A stretch of 64,000 nucleotides of DNA from Bacteroides thetaiotaomicron VPI-5482 (GCF_000011065.1 NC_004663.1:5828001-5892000), one strand, 5' to 3'. Counted from the first letter of the stretch, positions 1 through 9,943 are shown. Notes: generated from the sequence alone by a model not told the origin. Made by a program: numbers and translations.

Positions 1-1
1 T

Positions 2-163
2 TCGGAAGAGAAAGCGGCTATGACCACGCTGGCACAATGGATTGAAGAAGGCACACTTTCCGCTTCCGACTTCATCACACACCGTTTCAAAATCGAAGAA
101 ATAGAAGAAGCCTTCGCTGCCGTGAAGCGGGGTGAAGTATTGAAATGTGTATTGACTTTTTAA
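2..163 (+). CDS. 3' end of a zinc-type alcohol dehydrogenase (MDR family), partial
   Basis: The window opens inside a gene; frame 2 is open from the first bases to TAA at 161-163 and gives about 53 residues. The readable end (ITHRFKIEEIEEAFAAVKRG followed by EVLKCVLTF) is the typical C-terminal helix and last strand of medium-chain, zinc-dependent alcohol dehydrogenases, where the last segment completes the catalytic domain. The catalytic and cofactor-binding parts lie outside the window, so substrate and metal ligands cannot be judged. It runs in the same direction as deoC 39 bp downstream and could share a transcript with it. Confidence 0.65.
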   Translation, partial: SEEKAAMTTLAQWIEEGTLSASDFITHRFKIEEIEEAFAAVKRGEVLKCVLTF

Positions 164-202
164 GAACTAACAATTAACTAACATATTAAACGACTCAAAA
201 CA

Positions 203-919
203 ATGGAAAAGAAAAATATAAACGAAGTGATTGCAAATTTATCAGTAGAACAACTGGCAGGAATGATTGACCATACCTTTCTGAAACCTTTCGGAACGGC
301 GGAGAACATCGAAAAACTCTGTGCAGAAGCCCGTCAGTATCAGTTTGCGATGGTAGCCATCAACCCTGCGGAAGTGGAAACCTGTGTCAAACTGCTGGAA
401 GGTTCGGGTGTACGTGTAGGAGCGGCCATCGGTTTCCCTCTGGGGCAGAATACCGTAGAGTGCAAGGCATTCGAAACCCGTGATGCCATTGCCAAGGGAG
501 CTACCGAAATTGATACGGTCATCAATGTCCGTGCTTTGCAGAAGGGACAGACAGACATTGTAAAGAAAGAAATCGAAGATATGGTTTCTATCTGCAAACC
601 TGCCGGTGTGATCTGTAAAGTGATTCTTGAAACTTGCTACCTGACTGACGAAGAGAAAGAAACCGTATGCCGCATTGCAAAGGAAGCAGGTGTGGACTTC
701 GTAAAAACGTCTACCGGATTCGGTACGGCAGGCGCCAACGTGCATGATGTTGCATTGATGCGTCGTGTGGTAGGTCCGGTGATCGGTGTGAAAGCTGCGG
801 GCGGTATTCGCGACCTCGATACGGCACTGGCATTGATTCAGGTGGGTGCTACCCGCATCGGTACTTCAAGCGGTATTCAGATTGTAGAAGCTTACAAAGA
901 GTTGAAGAAAGGTCTGTAA
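203..919 (+). CDS. deoC: Deoxyribose-phosphate aldolase
   Basis: This cytosolic class I aldolase splits 2-deoxyribose 5-phosphate into glyceraldehyde 3-phosphate and acetaldehyde in deoxynucleoside salvage. The 238-residue length is normal for the bacterial family. The Schiff-base lysine lies at about residue 168 in the context DFVKTSTGF, and the second conserved lysine is in the GVKAAGGIRD segment, a phosphate-binding turn. The N-terminal LAGMIDHTFLKP is the family's first signature. The start has an A-rich upstream region and no competing Met nearby. The neighbouring alcohol dehydrogenase fragment could reduce the acetaldehyde produced, but that link is inference. Confidence 0.95.
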   Translation: MEKKNINEVIANLSVEQLAGMIDHTFLKPFGTAENIEKLCAEARQYQFAMVAINPAEVETCVKLLEGSGVRVGAAIGFPLGQNTVECKAFETRDAIAKGATEIDTVINVRALQKGQTDIVKKEIEDMVSICKPAGVICKVILETCYLTDEEKETVCRIAKEAGVDFVKTSTGFGTAGANVHDVALMRRVVGPVIGVKAAGGIRDLDTALALIQVGATRIGTSSGIQIVEAYKELKKGL

Positions 920-963
920 TATCCGGTTCAGAAAGGTAAATTTAAGGTAAACAGGAATTTGAA

Positions 964-3498
964 ATGATAAGATCGAAATTAATAAAGTGGTTGAAGTGGG
1001 GGATGGTATGTTGCATGCTCGTCCCGTTCCTTGCCTGGCAGGCGAAGGACACTTCTTTCCAGCCAACCGACACAAAAGGTTTTATCGCCGAAATGCAGAA
1101 GCAGTTTGCAGAGGTTCAGACGATAAAGAAGAAAGAGAATCACAGGGAAGAGCTGGAACGTAAAGTGAGAGATACACACCGGATGTTGATGCATGATTAT
1201 CCGGTTTATTATGACTGGTGGCTACAGGATGGAAATGATGCGAAAGACATAAAGGACGGAAAAGATGTAAACTGGTTCAGAGGTTCTTTCAGCCGGCAGC
1301 TTTCCCTTCGTATGCAGAAACTGAATATTACTACTGCTGTCAATGATACTCCGGAAAGTATTGAAGCGGCTTTCCAGTCTTATCTGAAAGCGTGCGAGAG
1401 AAGACGTGCCGAACGTCTGGAAACTTTCACTGCCAATCAGCCGGAGATTGTTTTTACGAAGTTCAGAACGTTGCGTCCTTCTTTCTTTGCTTATACCGAA
1501 GGCGTTTCCGATGCCCGTGCCGAGTGCAACTACTTTGCAGGCGGTTCGCTGTCGAAGATTAAGATGAACGGTATCTGGGCGGAGGAAGAAACACTGCTGA
1601 CGGACGAAGACGGTGTATATCGTGACCCTAATCTTCATTTTGACGGTCAGCACCTGCTTTTCTCCTGGAAGAAGTCTGCAAAAGACGATGATTTCCATTT
1701 GTATGAGATGGATTTAAAGACACGTGCGGTCAAGCAACTGACTTTCGGAAAAGGACATGCCGATATCGAAGGCATCTACCTGCCGGATGAGAATATACTT
1801 TTCAACTCTACCCGTAGCGGGAGTGCGGTGGATTGCTGGTTTACCGAAGTCAGCAATATGTACCTCTGCGACCGTGAAGGCCGTTATATGCGTCAGGTAG
1901 GTTTCGACCAGGTGCATACTACTACGCCGACTTTGCTTGACGATGGTCGGGTAGTTTACACTCGTTGGGACTATAATGACCGTGGTCAAGTATGGGCGCA
2001 ACCTCTGTTCCAGATGAATCCTGACGGAACGGGACAGGCCGAATATTACGGAATGAACAGCTGGTTCCCGACAACGGTAGCGCATACCCGTCAGATTCCC
2101 GGTACACGTAAAGTGATGACTGTCTTCATGGGACATCATAATCCCCAGCACGGTAAATTGGGTATTATTGATCCCGAAGCCGGAAGAGATGAGAATGAAG
2201 GTGTCATGTTTGTTGCTCCGGTGCGCAAGCCCGAGGCAGAGCGTATAGATAGCTACGGACAGTTTACTGACCAGTTCCAGCATCCTTTCCCGCTGAACGA
2301 GACGGAATTTCTGATTTCCTATACTCCGCTGGGATACCATATCGGACATCCGATGGAGTTTGGCATTTATTGGATGAATGCAAACGGAGAACGCGAATTA
2401 CTGGTTGCTGATTCGAAGATATCCTGCAATCAGCCTATCTTGCTTGCTCCCCGTAAACGTCCGTTCCACCGCTCGACTTCTGTAGACTATACGAAGAATG
2501 AAGGAGTATATTATATGCAGAATATCTATGAAGGGAATGGCTTGAAAGGAGTGGCTCCCGGAACGATCAAACAGCTTCGTATCGTAGAAATTCAATTCCG
2601 TGCAGCCGGTGTGGGCGAGGTGAATGGTAATGATGAGGGAGGTGGCGCATTGGCAAGTTCTCCGGTAGGAGTCGGCAATGCCGCTTGGGACGTGAAGAGA
2701 GTGATCGGAGTGACGGATGTATATCCCGACGGTTCCGCTTTCTTTAAAGTACCTGCCCGCAGACCGCTTTACTTCCAGGCGTTGGACGATAAGGGAAGGG
2801 TAGTGCAGACGATGCGCAGCTGGTCTACCTTGCAGCCGAACGAAGTTCAGAGTTGTGTAGGATGCCATGAACACAAGAATACGGTTCCGGTGGCAGGTCA
2901 TCGGGTATCCATGGCAATGGACAAAGGAATCAAGGCATTGGCTCCGGAAGATGAAATGGGAGAACGTAACTTCAGCTATCTGAAAGAGATTCAGCCTATC
3001 TGGGACCGAAATTGTATCTCTTGTCATGACGGAGTGAAACACCCGATGAGCTTGAAAGGAGAACTGAAGGTAGTGGACAAACAGAGTAAAAGAAAATATA
3101 CGGACTCATATCTCAGTCTGACGCATGCCCGTCCGGATGGTCCCGACAGAGCATGGAGAGGCGATGCCCATCATCCTGAAGTAAACTGGATCAGTGCTTT
3201 GTCCCAGCCTACTTTGTTGCCTCCTTATTTTGCAGGGTCCAACAAGAGTAATCTGATCAAGCGTCTGGAAGAGGGTCATGGAGGTACGAAGCTGACACCG
3301 CAGGAGATACGTAAAGTTTCTCTCTGGATCGACTTGCTCGTTCCTCAGATCGGTGACTACCGGGAAGCGAACAACTGGTCGGATCATGATCGGGAGTTTT
3401 ACGACCGCTACGATAAGAAGCGGAAACAAGCCCGCATGGAGGAACAGGAGAATATTCGCCAGTACATTCAATCTCTTCAAACTAAACAACAGAAATAA
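964..3498 (+). CDS. Di-haem c-type cytochrome with WD40-like (PD40/hydrazine synthase alpha-type) propeller
   Basis: The 844-residue protein is exported: it has a basic N-terminus followed by a hydrophobic stretch (about residues 12-27). Residues about 150-520 read as a TolB/PD40-type beta-propeller (repeats such as DPNLHFDGQHLLFSW), an architecture also seen in hydrazine-synthase alpha-like proteins. Two CxxCH haem c sites occur at residues 631-635 (CVGCH) and 684-688 (CISCH). It is the first gene of a five-gene set that ends in the cytochrome c synthase CcsBA, and its TAA overlaps the next ATG by one base. The likely role is a periplasmic or surface electron-transfer or oxidoreductase protein; its substrate is unknown. 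Confidence 0.7.
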   Translation: MIRSKLIKWLKWGMVCCMLVPFLAWQAKDTSFQPTDTKGFIAEMQKQFAEVQTIKKKENHREELERKVRDTHRMLMHDYPVYYDWWLQDGNDAKDIKDGKDVNWFRGSFSRQLSLRMQKLNITTAVNDTPESIEAAFQSYLKACERRRAERLETFTANQPEIVFTKFRTLRPSFFAYTEGVSDARAECNYFAGGSLSKIKMNGIWAEEETLLTDEDGVYRDPNLHFDGQHLLFSWKKSAKDDDFHLYEMDLKTRAVKQLTFGKGHADIEGIYLPDENILFNSTRSGSAVDCWFTEVSNMYLCDREGRYMRQVGFDQVHTTTPTLLDDGRVVYTRWDYNDRGQVWAQPLFQMNPDGTGQAEYYGMNSWFPTTVAHTRQIPGTRKVMTVFMGHHNPQHGKLGIIDPEAGRDENEGVMFVAPVRKPEAERIDSYGQFTDQFQHPFPLNETEFLISYTPLGYHIGHPMEFGIYWMNANGERELLVADSKISCNQPILLAPRKRPFHRSTSVDYTKNEGVYYMQNIYEGNGLKGVAPGTIKQLRIVEIQFRAAGVGEVNGNDEGGGALASSPVGVGNAAWDVKRVIGVTDVYPDGSAFFKVPARRPLYFQALDDKGRVVQTMRSWSTLQPNEVQSCVGCHEHKNTVPVAGHRVSMAMDKGIKALAPEDEMGERNFSYLKEIQPIWDRNCISCHDGVKHPMSLKGELKVVDKQSKRKYTDSYLSLTHARPDGPDRAWRGDAHHPEVNWISALSQPTLLPPYFAGSNKSNLIKRLEEGHGGTKLTPQEIRKVSLWIDLLVPQIGDYREANNWSDHDREFYDRYDKKRKQARMEEQENIRQYIQSLQTKQQK

Positions 3499-5297
3499 TG
3501 AAAAAGATATTGATACCTGTTAGTATCGTAGCTATACTTCTTTGCGCTAGTTGGAAAGAAGATGCAAAGACGGTTTCGCCGGATCGTTTGTTTCTGGCGG
3601 ACAGTGGAAAGTCCTTGTTTGTAACGAACAGGGCAGGCAATGAATTAATCAAAATGTCGTCCGACGGACAGAAGGCGGAACAGAAAGTGACCCTTTCCTC
3701 GCCCGTCAACGCCATGACACAAGACCCGTCCGGCAACCTTTGGGTGGTATGCGACGGAAACACCGGCATGATGTACGAACTGGATGGAAAGAAACTTTCG
3801 GTGCAGTCAAAAACAAAGAGCGGTGCTACGCCTTCGGATATCTTGTACAGTCCGGTGTCCAAATCGCTTTGGGTGACACAACGCTTCAACAATGAGTTGT
3901 GGGAAATTGATCCGGCAACCCGTAAGGTAAAGACAAAGATTGCGGTCGGTCGTGAACCGGTGGCTATGGCTCCGTTTGCGGGCGACTCTTGCCTGCTGAT
4001 TGCCAATAATCTGCCGGAAATGTCCTCTACGGCTTATCCTATTGCAGTGCAGCTCGATATCGTAGATGTCCCTTCAAAGAAGGTGACGGGACGCATCATG
4101 TTGCCGAACGGCGCTACCGATGCGAAGTCTGTAGCGGTAGATAAAAATCAGACGTATGCGTATGTCACTCACTTGATTGCCCGTTATCAGTTGCCTACCA
4201 ATCAGCTGGACCGCGGATGGATGGCTACGAACACGCTGTCCATTATCGACCTGAAAGCTGGAAAACTGCTGACTTCCGTATTGTTGGACACTCCCCAGAA
4301 GGGAGCCGCCAACCCGTGGTCGGTGATTGTCACTCCGGATGATAAACAGATTATCGTAGCTGCTGCCGGAAGTCAGGAGCTGGTTCGTATTGACCGCATT
4401 GCTTTGCACGAACGTTTGGCGAAGGCAAAGCAGGGGGAGATGGTGACTCCTTCCGTGAAGTCATGGAATAATATTCCGAATGATGCGGGATTCTTATATG
4501 GTATCCGCGACTTTATCCCGACACAGGGGAAAGGCCCCCGTTCGGTGGTTGCTACCGGAGATAAGATTTACACAGCCAACTATTATACTTCGGAACTGGT
4601 GTCTATGGATTTGAACGGCAAGAATCTGAAGAAGCAGGTTTTGGGTGCACCGCTGGCTTTCACGAAAGTCGGAAAGGGTGATATGTATTTCCATGACGCT
4701 ACTATTTGTTTCCAGAACTGGCAGAGCTGTGCTACCTGTCATCCGAATGACGCCCGCATGGACGGACTTAACTGGGACTTGCTGAATGACGGCATGGGAA
4801 ATCCGAAGAATACCAAGACACTCTTGCTTTCGCATCAGACTCCGCCCTGTATGGCGACCGGTATCCGTAAGAATGCCGAAGTAGCGGTACGTTCGGGTGT
4901 GAAGTATATTCTGTTTATGGAAGGTGAAGACGAAATATACGAATCCATCGACGAATATCTGAAATCCCTGAAACCGTTGCCAAGCCCATACCTTGTGAAC
5001 GGTAAACTTTCCGGTAAGGCAAAGAAGGGAAAGAAGATTTTTGAAGAAAACTGTGCGAGCTGCCATTCCGGAGAGTACTATACAGATCAGAAACAGTATA
5101 AGGTAGACTGGACAACGGGTCCGGACAAGGGACTGTCTATGGATGTTCCGGCACTGAATGAATGCTGGCGTACAGCTCCCTATCTTTATGACGGGCGCAG
5201 CTATTCAATGAAGGATATGCTGAAAGTTCACGGACCTCATAAGCCTGTCACTGAGAAGGAATTGGAAGAACTGGAAGAGTATGTGTTGTCTTTGTAA
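3498..5297 (+). CDS. Di-haem c-type cytochrome with YncE/NHL-like propeller
   Basis: This 599-residue secreted protein starts with MKKILIPVSIVAILLCAS, a signal peptide with a possible but atypical lipobox cysteine. Residues about 30-380 form a YncE/NHL-like beta-propeller (repeats such as GNLWVVCDGNTG and SKSLWVTQRFNN). The C-terminal part carries two CxxCH haem c sites, CATCH at 411-415 and CASCH at 519-523, with spacing like MauG/di-haem peroxidase domains. The start codon overlaps the previous stop (TAATG), so translation is probably coupled. Its maturation needs haem ligation, which the CcsBA encoded downstream can supply. The electron donor and substrate are not evident. Confidence 0.7.
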   Translation: MKKILIPVSIVAILLCASWKEDAKTVSPDRLFLADSGKSLFVTNRAGNELIKMSSDGQKAEQKVTLSSPVNAMTQDPSGNLWVVCDGNTGMMYELDGKKLSVQSKTKSGATPSDILYSPVSKSLWVTQRFNNELWEIDPATRKVKTKIAVGREPVAMAPFAGDSCLLIANNLPEMSSTAYPIAVQLDIVDVPSKKVTGRIMLPNGATDAKSVAVDKNQTYAYVTHLIARYQLPTNQLDRGWMATNTLSIIDLKAGKLLTSVLLDTPQKGAANPWSVIVTPDDKQIIVAAAGSQELVRIDRIALHERLAKAKQGEMVTPSVKSWNNIPNDAGFLYGIRDFIPTQGKGPRSVVATGDKIYTANYYTSELVSMDLNGKNLKKQVLGAPLAFTKVGKGDMYFHDATICFQNWQSCATCHPNDARMDGLNWDLLNDGMGNPKNTKTLLLSHQTPPCMATGIRKNAEVAVRSGVKYILFMEGEDEIYESIDEYLKSLKPLPSPYLVNGKLSGKAKKGKKIFEENCASCHSGEYYTDQKQYKVDWTTGPDKGLSMDVPALNECWRTAPYLYDGRSYSMKDMLKVHGPHKPVTEKELEELEEYVLSL

Positions 5298-5333
5298 AGA
5301 AGATATCTGTTTATATTAATACTTAGAATAATA

Positions 5334-6224
5334 ATGATAAAGATATGTAGTGTTGCGTTTTTGTCGCTTCTGCTCTCTGCCTCTTCTCTGTTTGCACAGA
5401 CCAAGACGTTTGCCGGAGCCGATTATTCGCAGGGAATCGTATTTGTGATGGAAAACAACCAAATGGTGTGGAAGCACAAAGCGCCCGATTCCAATGATTT
5501 GTGGATATTGCCTAACGGCAATATCCTCTTCACCACCGGACACGGAGTGCTCGAAATGACCCGTCAGAACGATACCATTTTCCATTATGAATCAAAAAGT
5601 CCGGTCTTTGCCTGCCAACGCCTGAAAAATGGTAATACTTTCGTTGGCGAATGTGTTACAGGACGGATGCTGGAGATATCCCCCAAAGGGAAGATTGTGA
5701 AAGAAACCTGCATCCTGCCGAAAGGTGTGAAGGATGGCGGATTCGCATTCATGCGTAATGCACGGCGGCTGGATAACGGTCATTTCCTCGTAGCTCATTA
5801 TGGAGACCAGTGTGTGAAGGAGTATGATGCAAACGGCAAGGTGGTGTGGAAGCTGGATGTTCCCGGCGGTCCTCATTCTCTGACTCGTCTGCCTAACGGA
5901 CATACGCTGATAGCTGTTGCCGATAAAGATCAGAACCCCAGATTGATAGAAGTGACTCCAGAAGGAAAAACGATCTGGGAAATATCGAATGCGGATATTC
6001 CCGGAAAGCCTTTGAAGTTTCTCGGAGGTTTTCAGTACTTCTCCGACGGACGTTTCCTGATTACGAACTGGACGGGACACGTGAACCCGAAGGAGAAAGT
6101 ACATCTGCTGCTGGTAGACCGCCAGAAGAATGTGCTCTACTCTCTGGAGAATACTCCGGAACTACAGACGATGTCTTCCGTATATAGTACAGACAAACCG
6201 GCGGGGGTAGCTTCGTATCATTAA
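5334..6224 (+). CDS. Secreted beta-propeller protein (PQQ/arylsulfotransferase-like repeats)
   Basis: This 296-residue protein has a clear signal peptide (about residues 1-21, ending SLFAQ). Repeats of about 40 residues with patterns such as DLWILPNGNILFTT, GNTFVGE and LPNGHTLIAVAD indicate a six- or seven-bladed propeller of the PQQ or ASST type. It has no CxxCH, so it is not a cytochrome. It lies 36 bp after the second di-haem cytochrome and probably belongs to the same periplasmic complex. It may act as a docking or substrate-binding subunit; no catalytic residues are recognised. Confidence 0.6.
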   Translation: MIKICSVAFLSLLLSASSLFAQTKTFAGADYSQGIVFVMENNQMVWKHKAPDSNDLWILPNGNILFTTGHGVLEMTRQNDTIFHYESKSPVFACQRLKNGNTFVGECVTGRMLEISPKGKIVKETCILPKGVKDGGFAFMRNARRLDNGHFLVAHYGDQCVKEYDANGKVVWKLDVPGGPHSLTRLPNGHTLIAVADKDQNPRLIEVTPEGKTIWEISNADIPGKPLKFLGGFQYFSDGRFLITNWTGHVNPKEKVHLLLVDRQKNVLYSLENTPELQTMSSVYSTDKPAGVASYH

Positions 6225-6264
6225 TTGATGTCTGTGGCATAAAAAAAACATTGAAGTTTGCAAT

Positions 6265-7410
6265 ATGAAATATTATCGGATAAAATGTGAAATCTATAAA
6301 GCGGCAGGAAAGAGCTGGGAACGAATGGCGGAAGAATTACTTCTGTCAGCCGTTCGCGGGGAAGGAAAGGAACATGGGGGAAAAGTGGTCCGTCTTGTAT
6401 TCTTTACATTCTGTGAGGATAATCGGGAATATCAGCTCCAACGGTCTTTTCTGGAACAATGGGTGGACGATCATTTCGTTTCTCCCCGTCCGGTTCTTTC
6501 GCTCGTAGCCCAAAAGCCTTTGGTGGGAGAACTGGTCATGGAAGTCCATTCGTTGCCGGCAACTGCCGGTGAGGAAGTGACGGTAGAAGAACAGATGACT
6601 TCTTCCGTCCGCTACCTTCGGGTTACTTCCGGTCATTATCGGGAAATAATAGCGGGAGGACTTTATGCCGACGATTTGACTCTTCCTGTCCGCGAACAGT
6701 CGGAGCAGGTGTTCGGGAAAGCGGAAGAAATTCTGAAAGCGGAGCAGATGAGCTTCGGTGATATTGTCCGCCAGTGGAATTATCTGGAACGCATCACGGA
6801 TATTGTGTACGGCAATCAGTGTTATCAGGATTTTAATGATATACGTTCGCAGTTTTATGCTTCTTCGGAATGGGCTTCCGGATATCCGGCAGCCACAGGA
6901 ATCGGGACGCAGCATGGTGGAATACTAGTCGATTTCAATGCCGTCAAAGGAGGAATAGAGATTATCCCGTTGGATAATGACTGGCAGAGAGCTGCCCATG
7001 TCTATTCGGATGAAGTCCTGATCAGCCACCGGACGGATGCGGAGAAGGGAACTCCCAAGTTTGAAAGAGGCAAATCGTTGTCCGATCATCAACAGGAGAT
7101 GATTTATATATCCGGCACAGCCGCCATTCGTGGTGAAGAAAGTATCGTGACGGGCGACGTGCTTGTGCAGACGGAAATCACACTGGAGAATATCCAGCAT
7201 CTGATTGGTCTGGAAGAAGGGAGAGAGAAACTTCCGGAACATTCCGGCAAGCTGGAACTTCTCCGTGTGTATCTGAAGCATGAAGAGGATGCGAAGATTG
7301 TAAAAGAAGATATGGACAAACTTTGTCCCGATGTTCCTATTGTCTATCTTTATGCCGATGTATGCAGGGAAGAACTGCTTGTAGAAATAGAAGGTATTGC
7401 TTATTTGTAA
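6265..7410 (+). CDS. Chorismatase/RidA-like protein (FkbO/Hyg5-type)
   Basis: This is a 381-residue cytosolic protein. The C-terminal half has the pattern of FkbO/Hyg5 chorismatases, whose fold is related to YjgF/RidA: GTPKFERGKS, then IYISGTAAIRGEES, then DVLVQTEITLENIQHLIG. These correspond to the RidA-like sheet and trimer-core elements. Chorismatases hydrolyse chorismate to dihydroxy- or hydroxybenzoates, but residues deciding the product were not resolved by eye. Its place between the propeller proteins and ccsBA is unexpected; a quinone- or redox-cofactor precursor role is possible but is inference. Confidence 0.55.
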   Translation: MKYYRIKCEIYKAAGKSWERMAEELLLSAVRGEGKEHGGKVVRLVFFTFCEDNREYQLQRSFLEQWVDDHFVSPRPVLSLVAQKPLVGELVMEVHSLPATAGEEVTVEEQMTSSVRYLRVTSGHYREIIAGGLYADDLTLPVREQSEQVFGKAEEILKAEQMSFGDIVRQWNYLERITDIVYGNQCYQDFNDIRSQFYASSEWASGYPAATGIGTQHGGILVDFNAVKGGIEIIPLDNDWQRAAHVYSDEVLISHRTDAEKGTPKFERGKSLSDHQQEMIYISGTAAIRGEESIVTGDVLVQTEITLENIQHLIGLEEGREKLPEHSGKLELLRVYLKHEEDAKIVKEDMDKLCPDVPIVYLYADVCREELLVEIEGIAYL

Positions 7411-7423
7411 AAACAGAAAACTG

Positions 7424-9859
7424 ATGAAACTGATTCGATTGATCGCTTCTCCGATTTTGATGTACGTATTAGCGGGAGTTTATGCGTTGGTACTGGCAAT
7501 CGCCACTTTTGTGGAAAATTCGTCCGGTCCGGCCGTTGCGCGCGAATACTTTTATTATGCTCCGTGGTTTATTTTGTTGCAACTCTTGCAGGCTGTCAAT
7601 CTGTTGGCCATGTTTCTTCAGGGAGGTTATTTCAAAAGAATCAGTAAAGGAAGTCTGATCTTTCATGGGGCTTTGGTTTTTATTTGGTTGGGGGCGGCTG
7701 TTACTCACTATGCAGGAGTAACAGGAATCATGCACATCCGTGAGGGGGAAACGGTGGACCGCATGATGCGCGATGAAGGGGCAGGGATGGGAAATGCCTC
7801 CCTGCCTTTTTCTGTCACTCTCGATGATTTCCGGTTAAAGCGTTATCCGGGCTCTCACAGTCCGATGTCTTATGAAAGCGATCTGGTGATAAAGAAGGAG
7901 AATGAAGCTCCTTTGCAGGCTACGGTCCGGATGAATAAGGTGATTGAAGTGGATGGTTATCGCTTGTTTCAGTCTTCGTTCGATCCGGATGAGCAGGGAA
8001 CGGTGTTGTCCGTAAGTTATGACCGTCCCGGTATGCAGATTACCTATATCGGCTATTTCCTGCTGTTTGCCGGCTTTGTGCTGACTCTGTTCAGTAAGAA
8101 GTCCCGTTTCGGGCGTTTGCGCAGGGAACTGGGGGAGATGAAAAAGAATGCTCCTTTCTGTCTGCTTCTCTTTTTAGGTTTATCCGGTGCTTTGGGTACA
8201 CAGGCGTCATATGCGCAGGAAACGCTTTCTTCTTCGCAGCTACCTTGCATTCCTGCCCCGCACGCCCGGAAATTCGGCAGTCTGGTACTGCTCAATCCTA
8301 ATGGTCGCCTTGAACCTGTCAACAGTTACACTTCCGCCATTCTGCGCAAACTTTACGGAGCGGACAAGCTGAACAGCATCAATTCAGACCAGTTCTTTCT
8401 GAATCTTCTCGCTTTTCCGGATGAGTGGGGTGGCTATCCTTTTATCAAGGTCGATAATAAAGATATTCTTCAACGGTTCGGAAGAGACGGCAAATACATC
8501 GCATGGCAGGATGTCTTTGATGCCGACGGCAATTATGTGCTGACCGATGAAGTGAATGCCATCTATGCAAAATCCGCTTCAGAACGGAAACGAATGGATT
8601 CGGATTTGTTAAAACTGGATGAATCGGTGAATATTGTCTACCGTATTATGCAACATCAACTTCTGCCTCTCTTCCCGGACGAAAACGACGTTCAGGGAAA
8701 ATGGTACTCGGCAGGTGACGAACAAACCGTCTTTCATGATAAGGATTCCCTGTTTGTTTCTAAAATCATGGATTGGTATATCTACGAATTGGGTAATGGT
8801 GTCCGCACTAATAACTGGAAAGAAGCGGACAAGATTGTCGATATGATGCATATCTTCCAGCAAGCTAAAAGTAAAACTCCCGCTATTGACAATCAGAGAG
8901 TAAAAGCGGAGCTTCTCTATAATCAGTTAAACCTGTTCTTCTGGTGTCGTCTGGCTTACCTGATTTTGGGCGGAATCTTACTTTTCATAGCCTGCGGAGA
9001 GATTATCGCGGATTTCAAATGGGGGAGCAGACTGAGCAGCATACTGATTGTTCTTCTGATCGCTGCTTTCCTTGCACACACGACCGGTGTCTTACTGCGC
9101 TGGTATATCTCCGAACGTGCACCGTGGGCGAATGCTTACGAATCAATGATCTGCACTTCCTGGCTGCTCGTTGGCGGAGGCCTCTTGTTTGCCCGGCGTT
9201 TCCGTATTCTCCCTGCGCTTGCCGGACTGTTAGGCGGAATCATGCTTTTCGTGGCAGGACTGAACCATCTGAATCCGGAAATAACTCCTTTGGTTCCGGT
9301 GCTTCAGTCGTATTGGCTGATGTCTCATGTCGCCATTATCATGATCGGCTATGTATTCTTCGCACTTTGTGCGCTGACGGGACTGTTTAATCTTATCTTG
9401 ATGAATCTGCTTTCTGCCACCAATCGGGTGAAGCTTCTCTTCCGTATCCGTGAGTTTACCTTACTGAATGAAATGGCAATGATTCTCGGCTTATTCTTTA
9501 TGACGGCAGGAACCTTCCTCGGTGCCATCTGGGCAAATGTCTCATGGGGCAGATACTGGGGATGGGACCCGAAAGAAACATGGGCTTTAATCTCTATTGT
9601 TGTCTATGCACTGGTACTTCATATCCGTTTTATCCCGCTGCTGAAAGGTAAAACAACTTGGTGTTACAATTTGCTGTCCGTAGTCTCCATTCTCTCCATT
9701 ATCATGACTTGGTTTGGAGTAAACTACTACCTGAGCGGCTTGCACTCTTATGGAAAGACCGAAGGGGGAGATTTACTGTTATGGATATGGGGAGCGGGTT
9801 TGTGTGTTGTGCTTGCTTTGGCCCTCTTTGCACGCAGGCGTTTGAAAAAGTATTCATGA
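7424..9859 (+). CDS. ccsBA: Fused cytochrome c synthase CcsBA (ResB-CcsA)
   Basis: This 811-residue integral membrane haem lyase exports haem and ligates it to CxxCH motifs in system II cytochrome c maturation. The N-terminal about 230 residues are ResB/CcsB-like, with several membrane segments and a periplasmic loop. The C-terminal half is CcsA-like, with multiple membrane helices and the tryptophan-rich haem-handling WWD motif (WGRYWGWDPKE) near residue 708. The start at 7424 is preferred to an in-frame ATG at 7397 because it begins MKLIRL directly before the first membrane helix and does not overlap the preceding gene. It closes an operon whose first two genes encode di-haem cytochromes. 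Confidence 0.9.
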   Translation: MKLIRLIASPILMYVLAGVYALVLAIATFVENSSGPAVAREYFYYAPWFILLQLLQAVNLLAMFLQGGYFKRISKGSLIFHGALVFIWLGAAVTHYAGVTGIMHIREGETVDRMMRDEGAGMGNASLPFSVTLDDFRLKRYPGSHSPMSYESDLVIKKENEAPLQATVRMNKVIEVDGYRLFQSSFDPDEQGTVLSVSYDRPGMQITYIGYFLLFAGFVLTLFSKKSRFGRLRRELGEMKKNAPFCLLLFLGLSGALGTQASYAQETLSSSQLPCIPAPHARKFGSLVLLNPNGRLEPVNSYTSAILRKLYGADKLNSINSDQFFLNLLAFPDEWGGYPFIKVDNKDILQRFGRDGKYIAWQDVFDADGNYVLTDEVNAIYAKSASERKRMDSDLLKLDESVNIVYRIMQHQLLPLFPDENDVQGKWYSAGDEQTVFHDKDSLFVSKIMDWYIYELGNGVRTNNWKEADKIVDMMHIFQQAKSKTPAIDNQRVKAELLYNQLNLFFWCRLAYLILGGILLFIACGEIIADFKWGSRLSSILIVLLIAAFLAHTTGVLLRWYISERAPWANAYESMICTSWLLVGGGLLFARRFRILPALAGLLGGIMLFVAGLNHLNPEITPLVPVLQSYWLMSHVAIIMIGYVFFALCALTGLFNLILMNLLSATNRVKLLFRIREFTLLNEMAMILGLFFMTAGTFLGAIWANVSWGRYWGWDPKETWALISIVVYALVLHIRFIPLLKGKTTWCYNLLSVVSILSIIMTWFGVNYYLSGLHSYGKTEGGDLLLWIWGAGLCVVLALALFARRRLKKYS

Positions 9860-9882
9860 TTCGGTAAATAATAGAATTAGCC

Positions 9883-9943
9883 GCTTGTGACATTTTTGTC
9901 TTTATTCTAAGTATTATACGGGGATAAACAAAAATGTCACAGC
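9883..9943. repeat. Long inverted repeat downstream of ccsBA
   Basis: A 14-bp perfect inverted repeat has arms at 9886-9899 (TGTGACATTTTTGT) and 9928-9941, separated by 28 bases and extendable by CGC/GCG with one bulged base. It lies between convergent genes. There is no uridine run after it, so a simple Rho-independent terminator is not obvious; a protein-binding site or RNA-processing hairpin is equally possible. Confidence 0.5.
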
